Part shown: piece after piece, positions 1 to 8,867 of the stretch | How positions within the stretch are numbered: position 1 is the first letter of the stretch | Layout: each line of letters begins with the position of its first letter | From: Streptomyces sp. PsTaAH-137 | GTDB taxonomy: Bacteria; Actinomycetota; Actinomycetes; Streptomycetales; Streptomycetaceae | Reading direction: 5' to 3' | NCBI RefSeq assembly: GCF_003259365.1 | Contig: NZ_QLLY01000023.1 | Location: 59,397 to 123,396 of the forward strand | Length of the DNA: 64,000 nucleotides | Made by a program: the position numbers and the translations under genes | The notes under the pieces: model-generated | What the model was told of the DNA's origin: nothing | The model's database searches: none | Seen by the model: the letters and a program-made list of their open reading frames with translations, nothing else

Positions 1-428
1 TGCTCGCCGCCGGAGAGGGTGCCGGCCGCCTGCGTACGCCTCTCCCGGAGCCGGGGAAAGAGCGTATAGGCGCGCTCGGTGTCGTCGGCGATGCCCTCCG
101 CGTCCCTGCGCAGGAACGCGCCGAGCAGCAGGTTCTCCTCGACCGTCAGCCGCGGGAAGATGTGCCGTCCCTCGGGCGAGTGGGCGAGGCCGAGGGCGAC
201 GATCTGATGGGCGGGGATCCTTTCGAGGTCGCGGCCGGCGAACCGGATGCGGCCCGCGGACGGGGCAAGGAGGCCGCTGAGGGTGTGCAGGGTGGTGGTC
301 TTGCCCGCGCCGTTGGTCCCGATGAGGGTGACGACCTGGCCCTCCTCGACGCGGAAGGAGATGCCCTTGACGGCCTCCACCTTCCCGTAGGCGACGCGGA
401 GGTCGTCGACTTCCAGCAGGGCGGTCAT
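1..428 (-). CDS. livF: Branched-chain amino acid ABC transporter ATPase LivF (partial, runs off the left edge)
   Basis: This is one of the two ATPases that power import of branched-chain amino acids from the cytoplasmic face. Only the first 142 codons are present. Translation from ATG 428 shows the Walker A loop GTNGAGKT at residues 37-44, and the frame is still open at the signature LSGGE where the window ends. The start overlaps the stop of the preceding ATPase by 4 bp (ATGA), so the two are translationally coupled. Family and position as last gene of a liv operon fit LivF; substrate specificity is inferred from the operon. Confidence 0.9.
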   Translation of the reverse strand, partial: MTALLEVDDLRVAYGKVEAVKGISFRVEEGQVVTLIGTNGAGKTTTLHTLSGLLAPSAGRIRFAGRDLERIPAHQIVALGLAHSPEGRHIFPRLTVEENLLLGAFLRRDAEGIADDTERAYTLFPRLRERRTQAAGTLSGGE

Positions 429-1210
429 ACGGTCGTCTCCTCGTCGTCGGGTGCGCCGATGTAGGCCTCGATGACCCGCTCGTCGGCCTGCACCACCGCG
501 GGGGCGCCCTCAACGAGTTTGGCGCCCTGCACCAGGACCGCGACCCGGTCGCAGAGGTTCATGATGAACCGCATGTCGTGCTCGATGACGAGGACGGCGA
601 TGCCGCGCTCGCGCACCGCGTGCACCAACTCCTCCGTCTCGCGCGTCTCCTGGGGGTTCATGCCCGCGGTCGGCTCGTCGAGGAGGAGCAGCCGGGGGTC
701 GCTGGCGAGGGCGCGGGCGATCTCCAGGCGGCGCTGGGCGCCGTAGGAGAGGTTGCGGGCGAGGTGCCGCTCGCGGTCGGACAGGCCGACGAAGTCGAGC
801 AGTTCCCTGGCCCGCTCCCGGGACTCGCGCTCCTCGCGGCGGTAGCGGGGGCCGCGGCCGAGCGCGGCCAGCAGGCCGGCCCGGGTGCGGGTGTGGCGGC
901 CCACGATCACGTTCTCCAGGGCCGACATGTTGGCGAACAGGCGGATGTTCTGGAAGGTGCGGGCCACACCGGTCCGGGTGACCCTCGCGGGCCGCGGCGG
1001 CAGCGTCGCGCCCTCGAACAGGACGGCGCCCTCCGTGGGCACGTACAGGCCGGTGAGGCAGTTGAAGAAGGTGGTCTTGCCGGCGCCGTTGGGCCCGATC
1101 AGACCGACGATCTCGCCCTCGGCGACGGTGAGGTCCACACCGTCGACGGCCGTCAGGCCGCCGAACCGCATGGTCACACCGCGCGCCTCCAGCAAGGGAG
1201 TTGGGCTCAT
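425..1210 (-). CDS. livG: Branched-chain amino acid ABC transporter ATPase LivG
   Basis: This 261-residue ATPase is the LivG-type nucleotide-binding subunit. It shows Walker A GPNGAGKT at residues 39-46, the variant signature LSYGAQRRLEIARAL and Walker B LLLLDEPTAGMNP; the LSYG..RRLEIARAL form is typical of LivG. Length is normal for the family. It overlaps livM upstream and livF downstream by 4 bp each, so it belongs to a tightly coupled operon. The exact amino acid transported cannot be read from the sequence; leucine, isoleucine and valine are inferred from the family. Confidence 0.92.
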   Translation of the reverse strand: MSPTPLLEARGVTMRFGGLTAVDGVDLTVAEGEIVGLIGPNGAGKTTFFNCLTGLYVPTEGAVLFEGATLPPRPARVTRTGVARTFQNIRLFANMSALENVIVGRHTRTRAGLLAALGRGPRYRREERESRERARELLDFVGLSDRERHLARNLSYGAQRRLEIARALASDPRLLLLDEPTAGMNPQETRETEELVHAVRERGIAVLVIEHDMRFIMNLCDRVAVLVQGAKLVEGAPAVVQADERVIEAYIGAPDDEETTV

Positions 1211-2877
1211 GCCGGGGTCTTCGCAATCTGAGTGGTGGCGGCTTCGTGGAACTCCAGCTGGTGCTTGCGGTCGGGCACGAGCCCCTCGGGCCTGAAGCGC
1301 ATCATCAGGATCAGGGCGAGACCGAACAGCATCATCTGGTAGTGGCTGAAGAACTCGAACTTGGCGGGCAGCAGATAGAGCAGGGCGGCGCCGACCAGCG
1401 GCCCCGAGACGGTGCCCATGCCGCCGAGGACGACCGCGGCGAGGAGGAAGGCCGAGTTGGGCGGCGCGGTGTCGGCGAACTTGTAGTTCTCGGGGACGGC
1501 GTTGGTCTGGAGGTGCGCCATGACCGTGCCGGCGAGCCCGGCGAGGGAGGCGCCGAGGCCGAAGGCGAGCAGCTTGAACCGGAAGCCCTCGATGCCCATC
1601 GCGGTGGCCGCGGTCTCGTCCTCGCGCAGCGCGATCCAGGCCCGCCCGATACGGGAGTCGCCCGCACGCGCGTACACGAAGACGATGACGGCGATGACGG
1701 CGAGCAGCAGCAGGTAGTAGTTGGCGAACCGGCCGAAGGAGACGCCGAGGATGACGTGCGGCTCCCCGAAGTCGAACCCGAGGATCTCCAGGTTCGGTAC
1801 GGAGTTGATGCCGTTGGGCCCGTTGGTGAGGGAGGGGCCCGAGCTGCCGTCGAGGTTGTTGACGGTGATCCGGAAGATCTCGCCGAAGCCGAGGGTGACG
1901 ATGGCGAGGTAGTCGCCGTGCAGCCGCAGCGTCGGCGCGCCGATGATCAGACCCGCGACGAGTGAGACGGCCATGCCGAGCAGGGCGGTCGCCCAGAACG
2001 GCCAGGGTCCGACGTGCAGCGTCGAGAAGGTGGAGCCGGAGACGAGCGCGGCCGTGTAGGCGCCGGTGCCGAGGAACGCGACGTAGCCGAGGTCCAGGAG
2101 CCCGACCAGGCCGACGACGATGTTCAGGCCGAGCGCGACGGCCGCGAACACCAGGATGTTGTCGGCGATGGCCGTGTACTGGTCGCCCTCCTGGGTGAAG
2201 GGGAAGACCAGCGCGGCGGCGAGCGCGGCCACCGAGACGGCCACCCGGTTACGGGCGTTGATCCGGCTGAGCCGCGCCAGGAGCCCGCTCGCGACCAGGG
2301 CCCGAGCGCCGAACCCGGCGGCGGGGAGGAACGCCAGGAACTCCTCGGCGGAGCCGGTGGTGATCCCGTACGCGAGGACGTACATGGCGGCGAGGAACAC
2401 GACGGTGATGAGCGCGATCTCGGCGACGCGCGGCAGCCGGGCGTCGGGCGCGGGATCGTCGACGGTGTCGTCGGGCAGCGTGGACGCACCGGCCGCGAGC
2501 AGTGCGGTGGCGGCGAGCGCGAGCCAGCCGCCGGGGTCGACGTTGACCACACCGCCGAGGGTGATCGCGATGGCCCAGACCGTGATCCAGGTCGAGGCGA
2601 ACGCGGCGAGCGCGGCGGCGCGCAGGGCCCGGACCGCGCCGCGCGGGGCGAGGTGGGGCACGCCGAGGGCGGCGGCCGTGAAGTACGCGGCGAGCAGCCC
2701 GGTGGCGAGGGTGACGAGCTGGCTGCCTCCCGGGTAGCCGGTGACGGTGAGGTTGCCGGGGAAGCGGGCGGTCCAGGTCCAGGCGAGGAACGGCGCGACG
2801 AGGGTGAGGACCGTTCCGGTGAGGGTGAGCGGCCGGGCGGCGCGGGCGGGGAGGTGGGGCAGTTTCACGGCGATCAC
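1207..2877 (-). CDS. livM: Branched-chain amino acid ABC transporter permease LivM
   Basis: This is the second membrane permease of the liv system, 556 residues and mostly hydrophobic. The C-terminal half carries the canonical LivM core, with GLVGLLDLGYVAFLGTGAY and a cytoplasmic loop GRAWIALREDETAATAMGI that contacts the ATPases. The N-terminal ~200 residues are extra membrane segments beyond the ~320-residue core, as in long LivM proteins. The chosen GTG at 2877 overlaps the stop of livH (GTGA), which supports it. Translational coupling with livH and livG fits one operon. Confidence 0.9.
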   Translation of the reverse strand: MIAVKLPHLPARAARPLTLTGTVLTLVAPFLAWTWTARFPGNLTVTGYPGGSQLVTLATGLLAAYFTAAALGVPHLAPRGAVRALRAAALAAFASTWITVWAIAITLGGVVNVDPGGWLALAATALLAAGASTLPDDTVDDPAPDARLPRVAEIALITVVFLAAMYVLAYGITTGSAEEFLAFLPAAGFGARALVASGLLARLSRINARNRVAVSVAALAAALVFPFTQEGDQYTAIADNILVFAAVALGLNIVVGLVGLLDLGYVAFLGTGAYTAALVSGSTFSTLHVGPWPFWATALLGMAVSLVAGLIIGAPTLRLHGDYLAIVTLGFGEIFRITVNNLDGSSGPSLTNGPNGINSVPNLEILGFDFGEPHVILGVSFGRFANYYLLLLAVIAVIVFVYARAGDSRIGRAWIALREDETAATAMGIEGFRFKLLAFGLGASLAGLAGTVMAHLQTNAVPENYKFADTAPPNSAFLLAAVVLGGMGTVSGPLVGAALLYLLPAKFEFFSHYQMMLFGLALILMMRFRPEGLVPDRKHQLEFHEAATTQIAKTPA

Positions 2878-3836
2878 GCCCTGTCCGTGGCGAGGCGTTC
2901 ACCGAGCAGACCTTGGGGTCTGATCAGCAGCACCAGGATGAGGATGACGAACGCCCACACGTCCTTCCAGGCGGAGCCGCCGAAGGTGTGCAGGGCGGGG
3001 AGGTGCGGCAGCAGCCCGGAGGCCAGGGACTCGGCGACGCCGAGCACGACGCCGCCGAGCATGGCGCCCTGGATGTGTCCGATGCCGCCGAGGACGGCGG
3101 CGGTGAAGCCCTTCAGGCCCGCGATGAAGCCCATGTTGTACGAGATGGTGCCGAGCCGGAGTCCCTGGGTGAGGCAGGCGACGGCGGCGAGGACGGCGCC
3201 GATGGCGAAGGCGATGACGATGACCCGGTCGGTGTCGATGCCCATGAGGCGGGCGGTTTTGGGGTCCTGGGCGGTGGCCTGCATGGCGCGTCCGGTGCGG
3301 GTGCGGCCGACGAACCAGGTCAGGCCGACCATCGCCGCGGCGGCGAGGGCGAGGGTGAGCAGCGCGGCGTACGAGATGGTCACGCCGCCCAGGTGCAGTG
3401 GTTTGCCGGGGAGTTGGGGGAAGGGGACGGGGGCGGTGATGCCGACGGAGGAGCCGGGCAGCGTGAAGAAGTTGAAGACGACCTGCTGGAGGAACAGGGA
3501 GAGGCCGATGGCCGTGATGAGCGGCGCCAGGCGGGGCGCGCCGCGCAGCGGCCGGTACGCGAACCGTTCGGCGGCGACCGCCGCCGTCACCGAGATCAGG
3601 ACGGCGGCGATCAGCAGCACGGGGAGTGCCACCCAGAGGTTGACCTGGTGCAGGCCCGGCACCCACGCGTAGACGAAGAGGGCGCCGAACCCGCCGAGCA
3701 TGAAGATCTCACCGTGGGCGAAGTTGATGATCTGGAGGATGCCGTAGACCATCGTGTAGCCGACCGCGATGAGGCCGTACATCGCTCCGAGGACGAGTCC
3801 GTCGGAGAGGAGCTGGAAGAGATCGGTGGTGCTCAC
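2874..3836 (-). CDS. livH: Branched-chain amino acid ABC transporter permease LivH
   Basis: This 320-residue permease forms the transmembrane channel with LivM. It opens with the family hallmark GLVLGAMYGLIAVGYTMVYG followed by INFAHGEIFMLGGF, and ends in RPQGLLGER as LivH proteins do. The GTG start at 3836 overlaps the livK stop by 4 bp. A longer open frame continues upstream through livK in another reading frame, but that part lacks protein-like composition and is not coding. Length and hydrophobicity fit the family. Confidence 0.92.
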   Translation of the reverse strand: MSTTDLFQLLSDGLVLGAMYGLIAVGYTMVYGILQIINFAHGEIFMLGGFGALFVYAWVPGLHQVNLWVALPVLLIAAVLISVTAAVAAERFAYRPLRGAPRLAPLITAIGLSLFLQQVVFNFFTLPGSSVGITAPVPFPQLPGKPLHLGGVTISYAALLTLALAAAAMVGLTWFVGRTRTGRAMQATAQDPKTARLMGIDTDRVIVIAFAIGAVLAAVACLTQGLRLGTISYNMGFIAGLKGFTAAVLGGIGHIQGAMLGGVVLGVAESLASGLLPHLPALHTFGGSAWKDVWAFVILILVLLIRPQGLLGERLATDRA

Positions 3837-5143
3837 TTGACAGTGACCACCTTGACGCCGTTCTCCCACGTGCCGTTCTTGACGCAGTTGATGCTGATGA
3901 CCTGGTTGGTGCTGTCGCCGAACTCGTTGAAGCCGATGGCGCCGGTGGCGCCGTCGAAGGAGACCTTGGCCATGGCCTCGACGACCTTCGGGCGGAGCTG
4001 GGTGACGTCGCCGACCTTTCCGTCGTTCGCCTTGACGGCGTCGCCGACGGCCTTGATCAGCGCGGTGGTCGCGTCGTAGGTGTAGATGCCGAAGACGCCG
4101 TAGGTCTGCTGGTATCCGGCGGCCTCGTAGGCGGAGACGAACGACTTCGCCGTGGTCATCTTGTCGATGGGCGCGCCGTCGGAGTGGGTGCAGGTGTTGT
4201 CGGCGGCCTTGGCGCCGGCCAGCGAGATCAGCTGGTCGTCCTTGACGGCGTCGCCGCCGCCCATCCGGCCGTCGAAGCCGGCCGCGACGAGCTGCTTCTT
4301 CAGCGCTGCGGCCTGCGGGTACTCGCCGCCGTAGAACACGCCCTTCGCGCCGGAGGACTTGACGGTGTTGACGACGGCGGAGTAGTCGGACTCGTCCGGG
4401 TTGATGGACTGGTGGAGGACGACCTTGCCGCCGAGCTTCTTGTACGCGGTCGTGAAGTCGTCGACGATCTGGGCGCCGTAGGTCTTCTTGTCGTCGACCG
4501 CGGCGATCTTCTTGATCTTCAGGTCCTTGTAGAGGTACTCGGCCGTGACGGGCACCGCGACGTCGTCGGTGGAGATCGTCCGGAAGTAGTTGTCGTACTG
4601 GCGCTTCGGACTGTCCGTGTAATCGGCGCCCTTGGTGAGGGTGGCGGCGGTGTTCGCGCCGGATATCTGCACCATCCGCGCGTCGTGCAGGGTGGACTGC
4701 ATGGCGGCGGAGACCGAGGAGTTGTAGGCGCCGACCACGCCGATGACGCTCTTGTCGGAGACGAACGCGGCCGCGTTCTGCTGGCCGATGTTCGGGGTGC
4801 CCTGGTCGTCCTTGGCCTGGAGCTTGAAGGTGACGCCGGGGACCAGCTTCTCCTTGTTCGCCTGCTTGACGGCCAGTTCGGCGGAGTTGCGCATGCCGAG
4901 GCCGACGGCGGCCAGGTCCTTGGACAGGGGCGAGTCGTAGCCGATGGTGACGGTGGTGGTGCCGCCCGAGGCGTCGCCGCCGCCGTCGCCCTCGTCGCGC
5001 GATCCGCACGCGGTGAGCACGAGGGAACAGGCGAGCAGCGGCGCGGTCGCCGCGAGGAGCCTGGTGCGGGTGGTGCGCCGGGTGCCGAACGAGCCGGTCG
5101 CGGCGAACGTGCTGGTCGTGCGGGACGTGCTGGAGCCAAACAT
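3833..5143 (-). CDS. livK: Branched-chain amino acid ABC transporter substrate-binding lipoprotein LivK
   Basis: This is the extracytoplasmic receptor of the liv importer, 436 residues. A basic N-region and hydrophobic stretch lead to the lipobox LTAC, so the mature protein is probably anchored by a diacylglyceryl cysteine. The remainder is a type I periplasmic binding fold, with VTIGYDSPLSKDLAAVG at the start and GVVGAYNSSVSAAMQS near the ligand site. I chose ATG 5143 because GGGGAGG sits about 7 nt upstream; an in-frame upstream ATG at 5248 lacks a ribosome site. It is the first gene of livK-H-M-G-F and is preceded by a cluster of GTCCG/CGGAC dyads. Confidence 0.92.
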   Translation of the reverse strand: MFGSSTSRTTSTFAATGSFGTRRTTRTRLLAATAPLLACSLVLTACGSRDEGDGGGDASGGTTTVTIGYDSPLSKDLAAVGLGMRNSAELAVKQANKEKLVPGVTFKLQAKDDQGTPNIGQQNAAAFVSDKSVIGVVGAYNSSVSAAMQSTLHDARMVQISGANTAATLTKGADYTDSPKRQYDNYFRTISTDDVAVPVTAEYLYKDLKIKKIAAVDDKKTYGAQIVDDFTTAYKKLGGKVVLHQSINPDESDYSAVVNTVKSSGAKGVFYGGEYPQAAALKKQLVAAGFDGRMGGGDAVKDDQLISLAGAKAADNTCTHSDGAPIDKMTTAKSFVSAYEAAGYQQTYGVFGIYTYDATTALIKAVGDAVKANDGKVGDVTQLRPKVVEAMAKVSFDGATGAIGFNEFGDSTNQVISINCVKNGTWENGVKVVTVK

Positions 5144-5171
5144 CAAGGTCCTCCCCGGAATCAGTGGCTGA

Positions 5172-5248
5172 AACCTAGATCGGACCGTCGTGCCTCCCTC
5201 TTGTCCGTTCGGCAGAGGTCCGCCGGACAGTACTGTCCGGGCGGACAA
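5172..5248 (-). promoter_or_regulatory. Dyad cluster and possible -10 element upstream of livK
   Basis: Positions 5223-5240 form a perfect 18-bp palindrome (CCGGACAGTACTGTCCGG). It is flanked by further GTCCG/CGGAC arms at 5201-5207 (TTGTCCG) and 5242-5248 (CGGACAA), so several overlapping dyads can be drawn. On the minus strand a TAGGTT hexamer at 5177-5172 could be the -10 box for livK. The cluster lies between the end of the peptide transporter operon (5292) and livK (5143), so it could be an operator, a terminator, or both. The choice is inference. Confidence 0.5.
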
Positions 5249-5291
5249 CTCCCTTTACGCGTACGTCACATGGCGGGCGCGCGGCCCCGCC

Positions 5292-6881
5292 TCAGACCGC
5301 CTCCAGCTCGGCGCGCGCGGTCCGCCGGGCCACGGCCCGGTCGGGGTCGAGCGCGGGGACGGCCGCGAGCAGTGCCTTGGTGTACGCCTCCCGGGGGTGG
5401 GCGTACACCTCCTCCACCGGTCCTTCCTCCACGATCCGGCCCCGGTGCATCACGGCGACCCGGTCGCTGACCTGCCGTACGACGGCGAGGTCGTGCGCGA
5501 TGAAGACGAGGGACAGGCCGAGTTCCTGCTGCAACTCGGCCAGCAGGGAGGTGACTTGGGCCTGGGTCGTGACATCGAGTGCGGACACGGCCTCGTCGCA
5601 GACGATGAGGTCGGGCTCGGCGGCGAGGGCCCGGGCGATGCCGACGCGCTGGCGCTGGCCGCCGCTGAACTCGTGCGGGTAGCGGTCGTAGTGGCCCGGG
5701 TCGAGACCGACTCGGCGCAGCAGCCCGGTCACCCGGGCCCGGACGGCCTCGTCGCTCTGTCCGGCCGCCCGGAGCGGGTCGGCGACCGACTCCCCGATCG
5801 AGCGGCGCGGGTTGAGCGAGGAGACGGGGTCCTGGAAGACCATCTGGACCGCGGCCCGGCGGGTGAGGTCGCCGGAGGTGGGGGCCAGCAGTCCGACCAG
5901 GATCCGGCCGAGGGTGGTCTTGCCGCTGCCGCTCTCCCCGACGATGCCGAGGGTCTCGCCGCGGTGGACGGTGAGCGAGACCCCGTCGACGGCGGCGTGT
6001 GCGGCTCTGCCCCGGCCGAAGACGTGCCGGAGGCCGGTCGCCTCGACGAGCGGCTCCCCCGTCGTCCCGCCGGGCGGTTCCTGCCGCTCGTCCCGCGGGG
6101 CGTCGCCGTCCGGGATCCGGGGCACGGCGGAAAGCAGGGCCCGTGTGTACGGCTCGCGCGGGGCCTTCAGCACCTCGCGCACCGGGCCCCGTTCGACCGC
6201 CCGTCCGTGCTGCATGACGAGCACGTCGTCGACCGACTCGGCGGCGACTCCCACGTCGTGCGTGACGAGGAGCAGTCCCATGCCGGTCTCCTGGCGCAAC
6301 TGGTGCAGCAGGTCGAGGATCTGGGCCTGCACGGTGACGTCCAGGGCGGTCGTCGGCTCGTCGGCGATGAGCAGCCGGGGTTCGCAGGCCAGGGCCATCG
6401 CGATCAGGGCCCGTTGCCGCATGCCGCCGGAGAACTCGTGCGGCCTGGACCGGGCGCGCCGCGCCGCATCGGGGATCCTGACCCGGTCCAGGACCTCGAC
6501 CGCGCGGGCCCGGGCCGCCCTGCGGGAGACCCGGTGGTGGACCCGGTACACCTGGGCGATCTGGTCGCCGACCGCGTAGTACGGGTCCAGCGAGGACAGC
6601 GGGTCCTGGAAGACCATGGCCGCCTCGGCGCCGCGCAGGGCCCGCAGGCGTGCGTCGTCGGCTGCGTTCACGTCGACACCGGCGACCTCGACGCGGCCGG
6701 TGACGCGGGCGCCGGTCCCGCGGTGCAGGCCCAGCAGGGCGTACGCCGACGCGCTCTTGCCGGAGCCCGACTCTCCGACGACACCGAGCGCGCCGCCGGG
6801 TTCGAGGTCGAACGAGAGGTTCTCCACGGCCCGCACGTCGCCGAACGAGATGGAGAGACCGGAGACTGAGACGAGGCTCAT
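5292..6881 (-). CDS. Peptide/nickel-type ABC transporter, fused double ATPase (DppD-DppF)
   Basis: This 529-residue protein joins the two ATPases of a family 5 peptide importer in one chain. The N-terminal half has Walker A GESGSGKS, signature FSGGMRQRALIAMAL and Walker B LLIADEPTTALD. The C-terminal half has GESGSGKT, FSGGQRQRVGIARAL and LIVCDEAVSALD, so the usual proline after DE is Ala in the second site. ATG 6881 overlaps the permease stop by 4 bp. It is the last gene of the operon. The transported compound is not evident; see the leader ORF for a possible sulfur link. Confidence 0.9.
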   Translation of the reverse strand: MSLVSVSGLSISFGDVRAVENLSFDLEPGGALGVVGESGSGKSASAYALLGLHRGTGARVTGRVEVAGVDVNAADDARLRALRGAEAAMVFQDPLSSLDPYYAVGDQIAQVYRVHHRVSRRAARARAVEVLDRVRIPDAARRARSRPHEFSGGMRQRALIAMALACEPRLLIADEPTTALDVTVQAQILDLLHQLRQETGMGLLLVTHDVGVAAESVDDVLVMQHGRAVERGPVREVLKAPREPYTRALLSAVPRIPDGDAPRDERQEPPGGTTGEPLVEATGLRHVFGRGRAAHAAVDGVSLTVHRGETLGIVGESGSGKTTLGRILVGLLAPTSGDLTRRAAVQMVFQDPVSSLNPRRSIGESVADPLRAAGQSDEAVRARVTGLLRRVGLDPGHYDRYPHEFSGGQRQRVGIARALAAEPDLIVCDEAVSALDVTTQAQVTSLLAELQQELGLSLVFIAHDLAVVRQVSDRVAVMHRGRIVEEGPVEEVYAHPREAYTKALLAAVPALDPDRAVARRTARAELEAV

Positions 6882-7867
6882 GCGAGCACCACCCGTCGGT
6901 CGGCCAGCGCCTGGAGGACATCGGCGACGGCGTTGGCGAGGACGACGAAGAACCCGGTGACGAGCACGAGGCCGACGACGACCGGGAGGTCCACGTTCTT
7001 GACGGCGTCGACGAGTTCGCGGCAGATCCCCGGGATCCCGAAGAGGGACTCGGTGAGGACGGCGCCGCCGAACATGGCGCCGACGTCGAGGGCGCCGAGC
7101 GCGATCACCGGGGCGAGCGCGCCGCGCAGCGCGTGCCGGCGCACCAGCGTCCGCTCGCCGACCCCGTACGCGCGGAAGGTGCGCACATGGTCCTCGGCGA
7201 GGGTCTCCAGCATGGCCGCGCGGGTCATCCGGGCGTACGGGGCGGCGGAGACCAGGGCCAGCGAGATCCAGGGCAGCAGCAGGTTCCAGGCCCACTGTTC
7301 GGGATCGTCGGTGAACGGCACGTAGTCCGGGAAGGGCAGGATCTGGAGCGCGGTGACGAGCACGATGATGAGCAGCAGGCCGATGACGAAGACGGGCGTG
7401 GCCATGCCGGCCAGGGTGATCCAGGTGAGGATCCGCTCGGTCGGCCGGCCGCGCCGCCACACCGAGAGGATGCCGGTGCCGACGCCGAGCAGCACCCACA
7501 GCACGGCGCCGCCGAGGACGAGCGAGGCGGTGGCCGGGAGCTTGGCGAGGATCAGCTGGGTGACCTGCTGGTCGCTCTGGTAGGAGAGGCCGAGGCAGGG
7601 CGCGTGGCAGTGCAGGACGCCGGTGCCGGTGGAGTAGTCGCGGCCCGCGAACAGGGCCTCGACGAAGTGCGCGTACTGCACGTAGAGCGGATCGCCGAGG
7701 TGCAGCTGGGCGCTGACCTGGGCGACCTGGGCGGGTGAGCAGCGGGGCCCGCAGGCGATCTGGGCGACGTTGCCCGGGGCCACGTAGAAGGCCGCGTAGA
7801 CGACGATGCTGAGCGCGAGGAGCACGAAGACGGCGCCCGCGGCGCGCCGGAGCAGGAACCCGGTCAT
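6878..7867 (-). CDS. Peptide-type ABC transporter permease (DppB family)
   Basis: This is a DppB-type inner permease of 329 residues. The first membrane helix (LRRAAGAVFVLLALSIVVY) is followed by a long extracytoplasmic loop containing two cysteine pairs (CGPRC and CHAPC), then five further helices. The cytoplasmic ATPase-coupling loop is present as ARMTRAAMLETLAEDHVRTF-RAYG. Four-base overlaps on both sides couple it to the DppC-type permease and the fused ATPase. The two Cys pairs could form extracellular disulfides; I believe similar pairs occur in other actinobacterial DppB proteins. Confidence 0.9.
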   Translation of the reverse strand: MTGFLLRRAAGAVFVLLALSIVVYAAFYVAPGNVAQIACGPRCSPAQVAQVSAQLHLGDPLYVQYAHFVEALFAGRDYSTGTGVLHCHAPCLGLSYQSDQQVTQLILAKLPATASLVLGGAVLWVLLGVGTGILSVWRRGRPTERILTWITLAGMATPVFVIGLLLIIVLVTALQILPFPDYVPFTDDPEQWAWNLLLPWISLALVSAAPYARMTRAAMLETLAEDHVRTFRAYGVGERTLVRRHALRGALAPVIALGALDVGAMFGGAVLTESLFGIPGICRELVDAVKNVDLPVVVGLVLVTGFFVVLANAVADVLQALADRRVVLA

Positions 7868-8865
7868 GCGTCCGCCTCCTTCTTGCGACCGGTGCCGATC
7901 CGCAGCCGGGACGCGGCGCGCGGGTCGAGCGCGGTGCGGACGCCCTCGCCGAGGACGGTCAGCGCGAGCACGGTGACGAACAGCAGCACGGCGGGGATCA
8001 GCAGATAGGTGGGCGCCGCCTGGTACCAGGTGTCGGCGTCGCTGAGCATCTGTCCCCAGGACGGTGTGGGCGGTTTGATGCCGACGCCGAGGAAGGACAG
8101 GGCGGCCTCGACGACGATGTTCGACGGGAAGAGCAGCACGGCGTACGTGATGACGGGCGCGCCGAGCGCGGGCAGGAGTTCGCGCCGTGCGACCTGCCAG
8201 GAGTTCCAGCCGCTGAGCCGGGCGGCGGCGACGTGGTCGCGGGACTTCAGCGACAGCGTCTGGGCCCGGACGATCTTGGAGATGCCGGACCAGCCGATGA
8301 GTCCGACGACCACGGCGATCAGGACGGGGCGCGGGAATCCGGTGGGGACGACGGCGAGCGCGCCGAGCGCGATGACCATGGTGGGCAGGGCGACCACGAC
8401 GTCGGTGACGCGGCTGAGCGCCTGGTCGACGTACCGGTTGCCGAGACCGGCCGCGAGGCCGATGCCGGTGCCGATGACGACCTGGAGCAGGGTCGCGGCG
8501 AGCGCGACGCCGAGCGAGACCCGGGCTCCGTACACGACGCGGGCGAACAGGTCGCGTCCGGTGAGGGGTTCGACGCCGAGCCAGTGCTCGCCGCTGATCC
8601 CGCCGAACGGGCCGAGGGGCACGCCGCCGCTCGCGGAGTCGACGAGGGCGGGGTGGAACGTGGTCGGGTTCTGCCCTTCCAGGGCGCTGAGCAGCGGCGC
8701 GGCGAGGGCCACGAGGACGAGGAGGGCGACGATCGCGGCGGCGATCAGGGCGGAGCGCCGGGCGCGCAGCCGCCGCCAGAAGGGGCGGCCCCCGGACGCG
8801 GGGGCCGCCTCGGCCGCCCCCGCTCCGTCGGCCTTCTCCGCTTCCGCGAGAAGTGCTTCGGACAT
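7864..8865 (-). CDS. Peptide-type ABC transporter permease (DppC family)
   Basis: This 333-residue protein is the second permease. An Ala-rich cytoplasmic N-terminus precedes the first helix (ALIAAAIVALLVLVALAAP). The family signature GEHWLGVEPLTGRDLFARVV follows, and then the EAA loop SRDHVAAARLSGWNSWQVA. ATG 8865 lies 3 bp after the binding-protein stop, which indicates co-transcription. In this operon the DppC-type gene comes before the DppB-type gene, the reverse of the usual B-C order. Confidence 0.9.
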   Translation of the reverse strand: MSEALLAEAEKADGAGAAEAAPASGGRPFWRRLRARRSALIAAAIVALLVLVALAAPLLSALEGQNPTTFHPALVDSASGGVPLGPFGGISGEHWLGVEPLTGRDLFARVVYGARVSLGVALAATLLQVVIGTGIGLAAGLGNRYVDQALSRVTDVVVALPTMVIALGALAVVPTGFPRPVLIAVVVGLIGWSGISKIVRAQTLSLKSRDHVAAARLSGWNSWQVARRELLPALGAPVITYAVLLFPSNIVVEAALSFLGVGIKPPTPSWGQMLSDADTWYQAAPTYLLIPAVLLFVTVLALTVLGEGVRTALDPRAASRLRIGTGRKKEADA

Positions 8866-8867
8866 GG

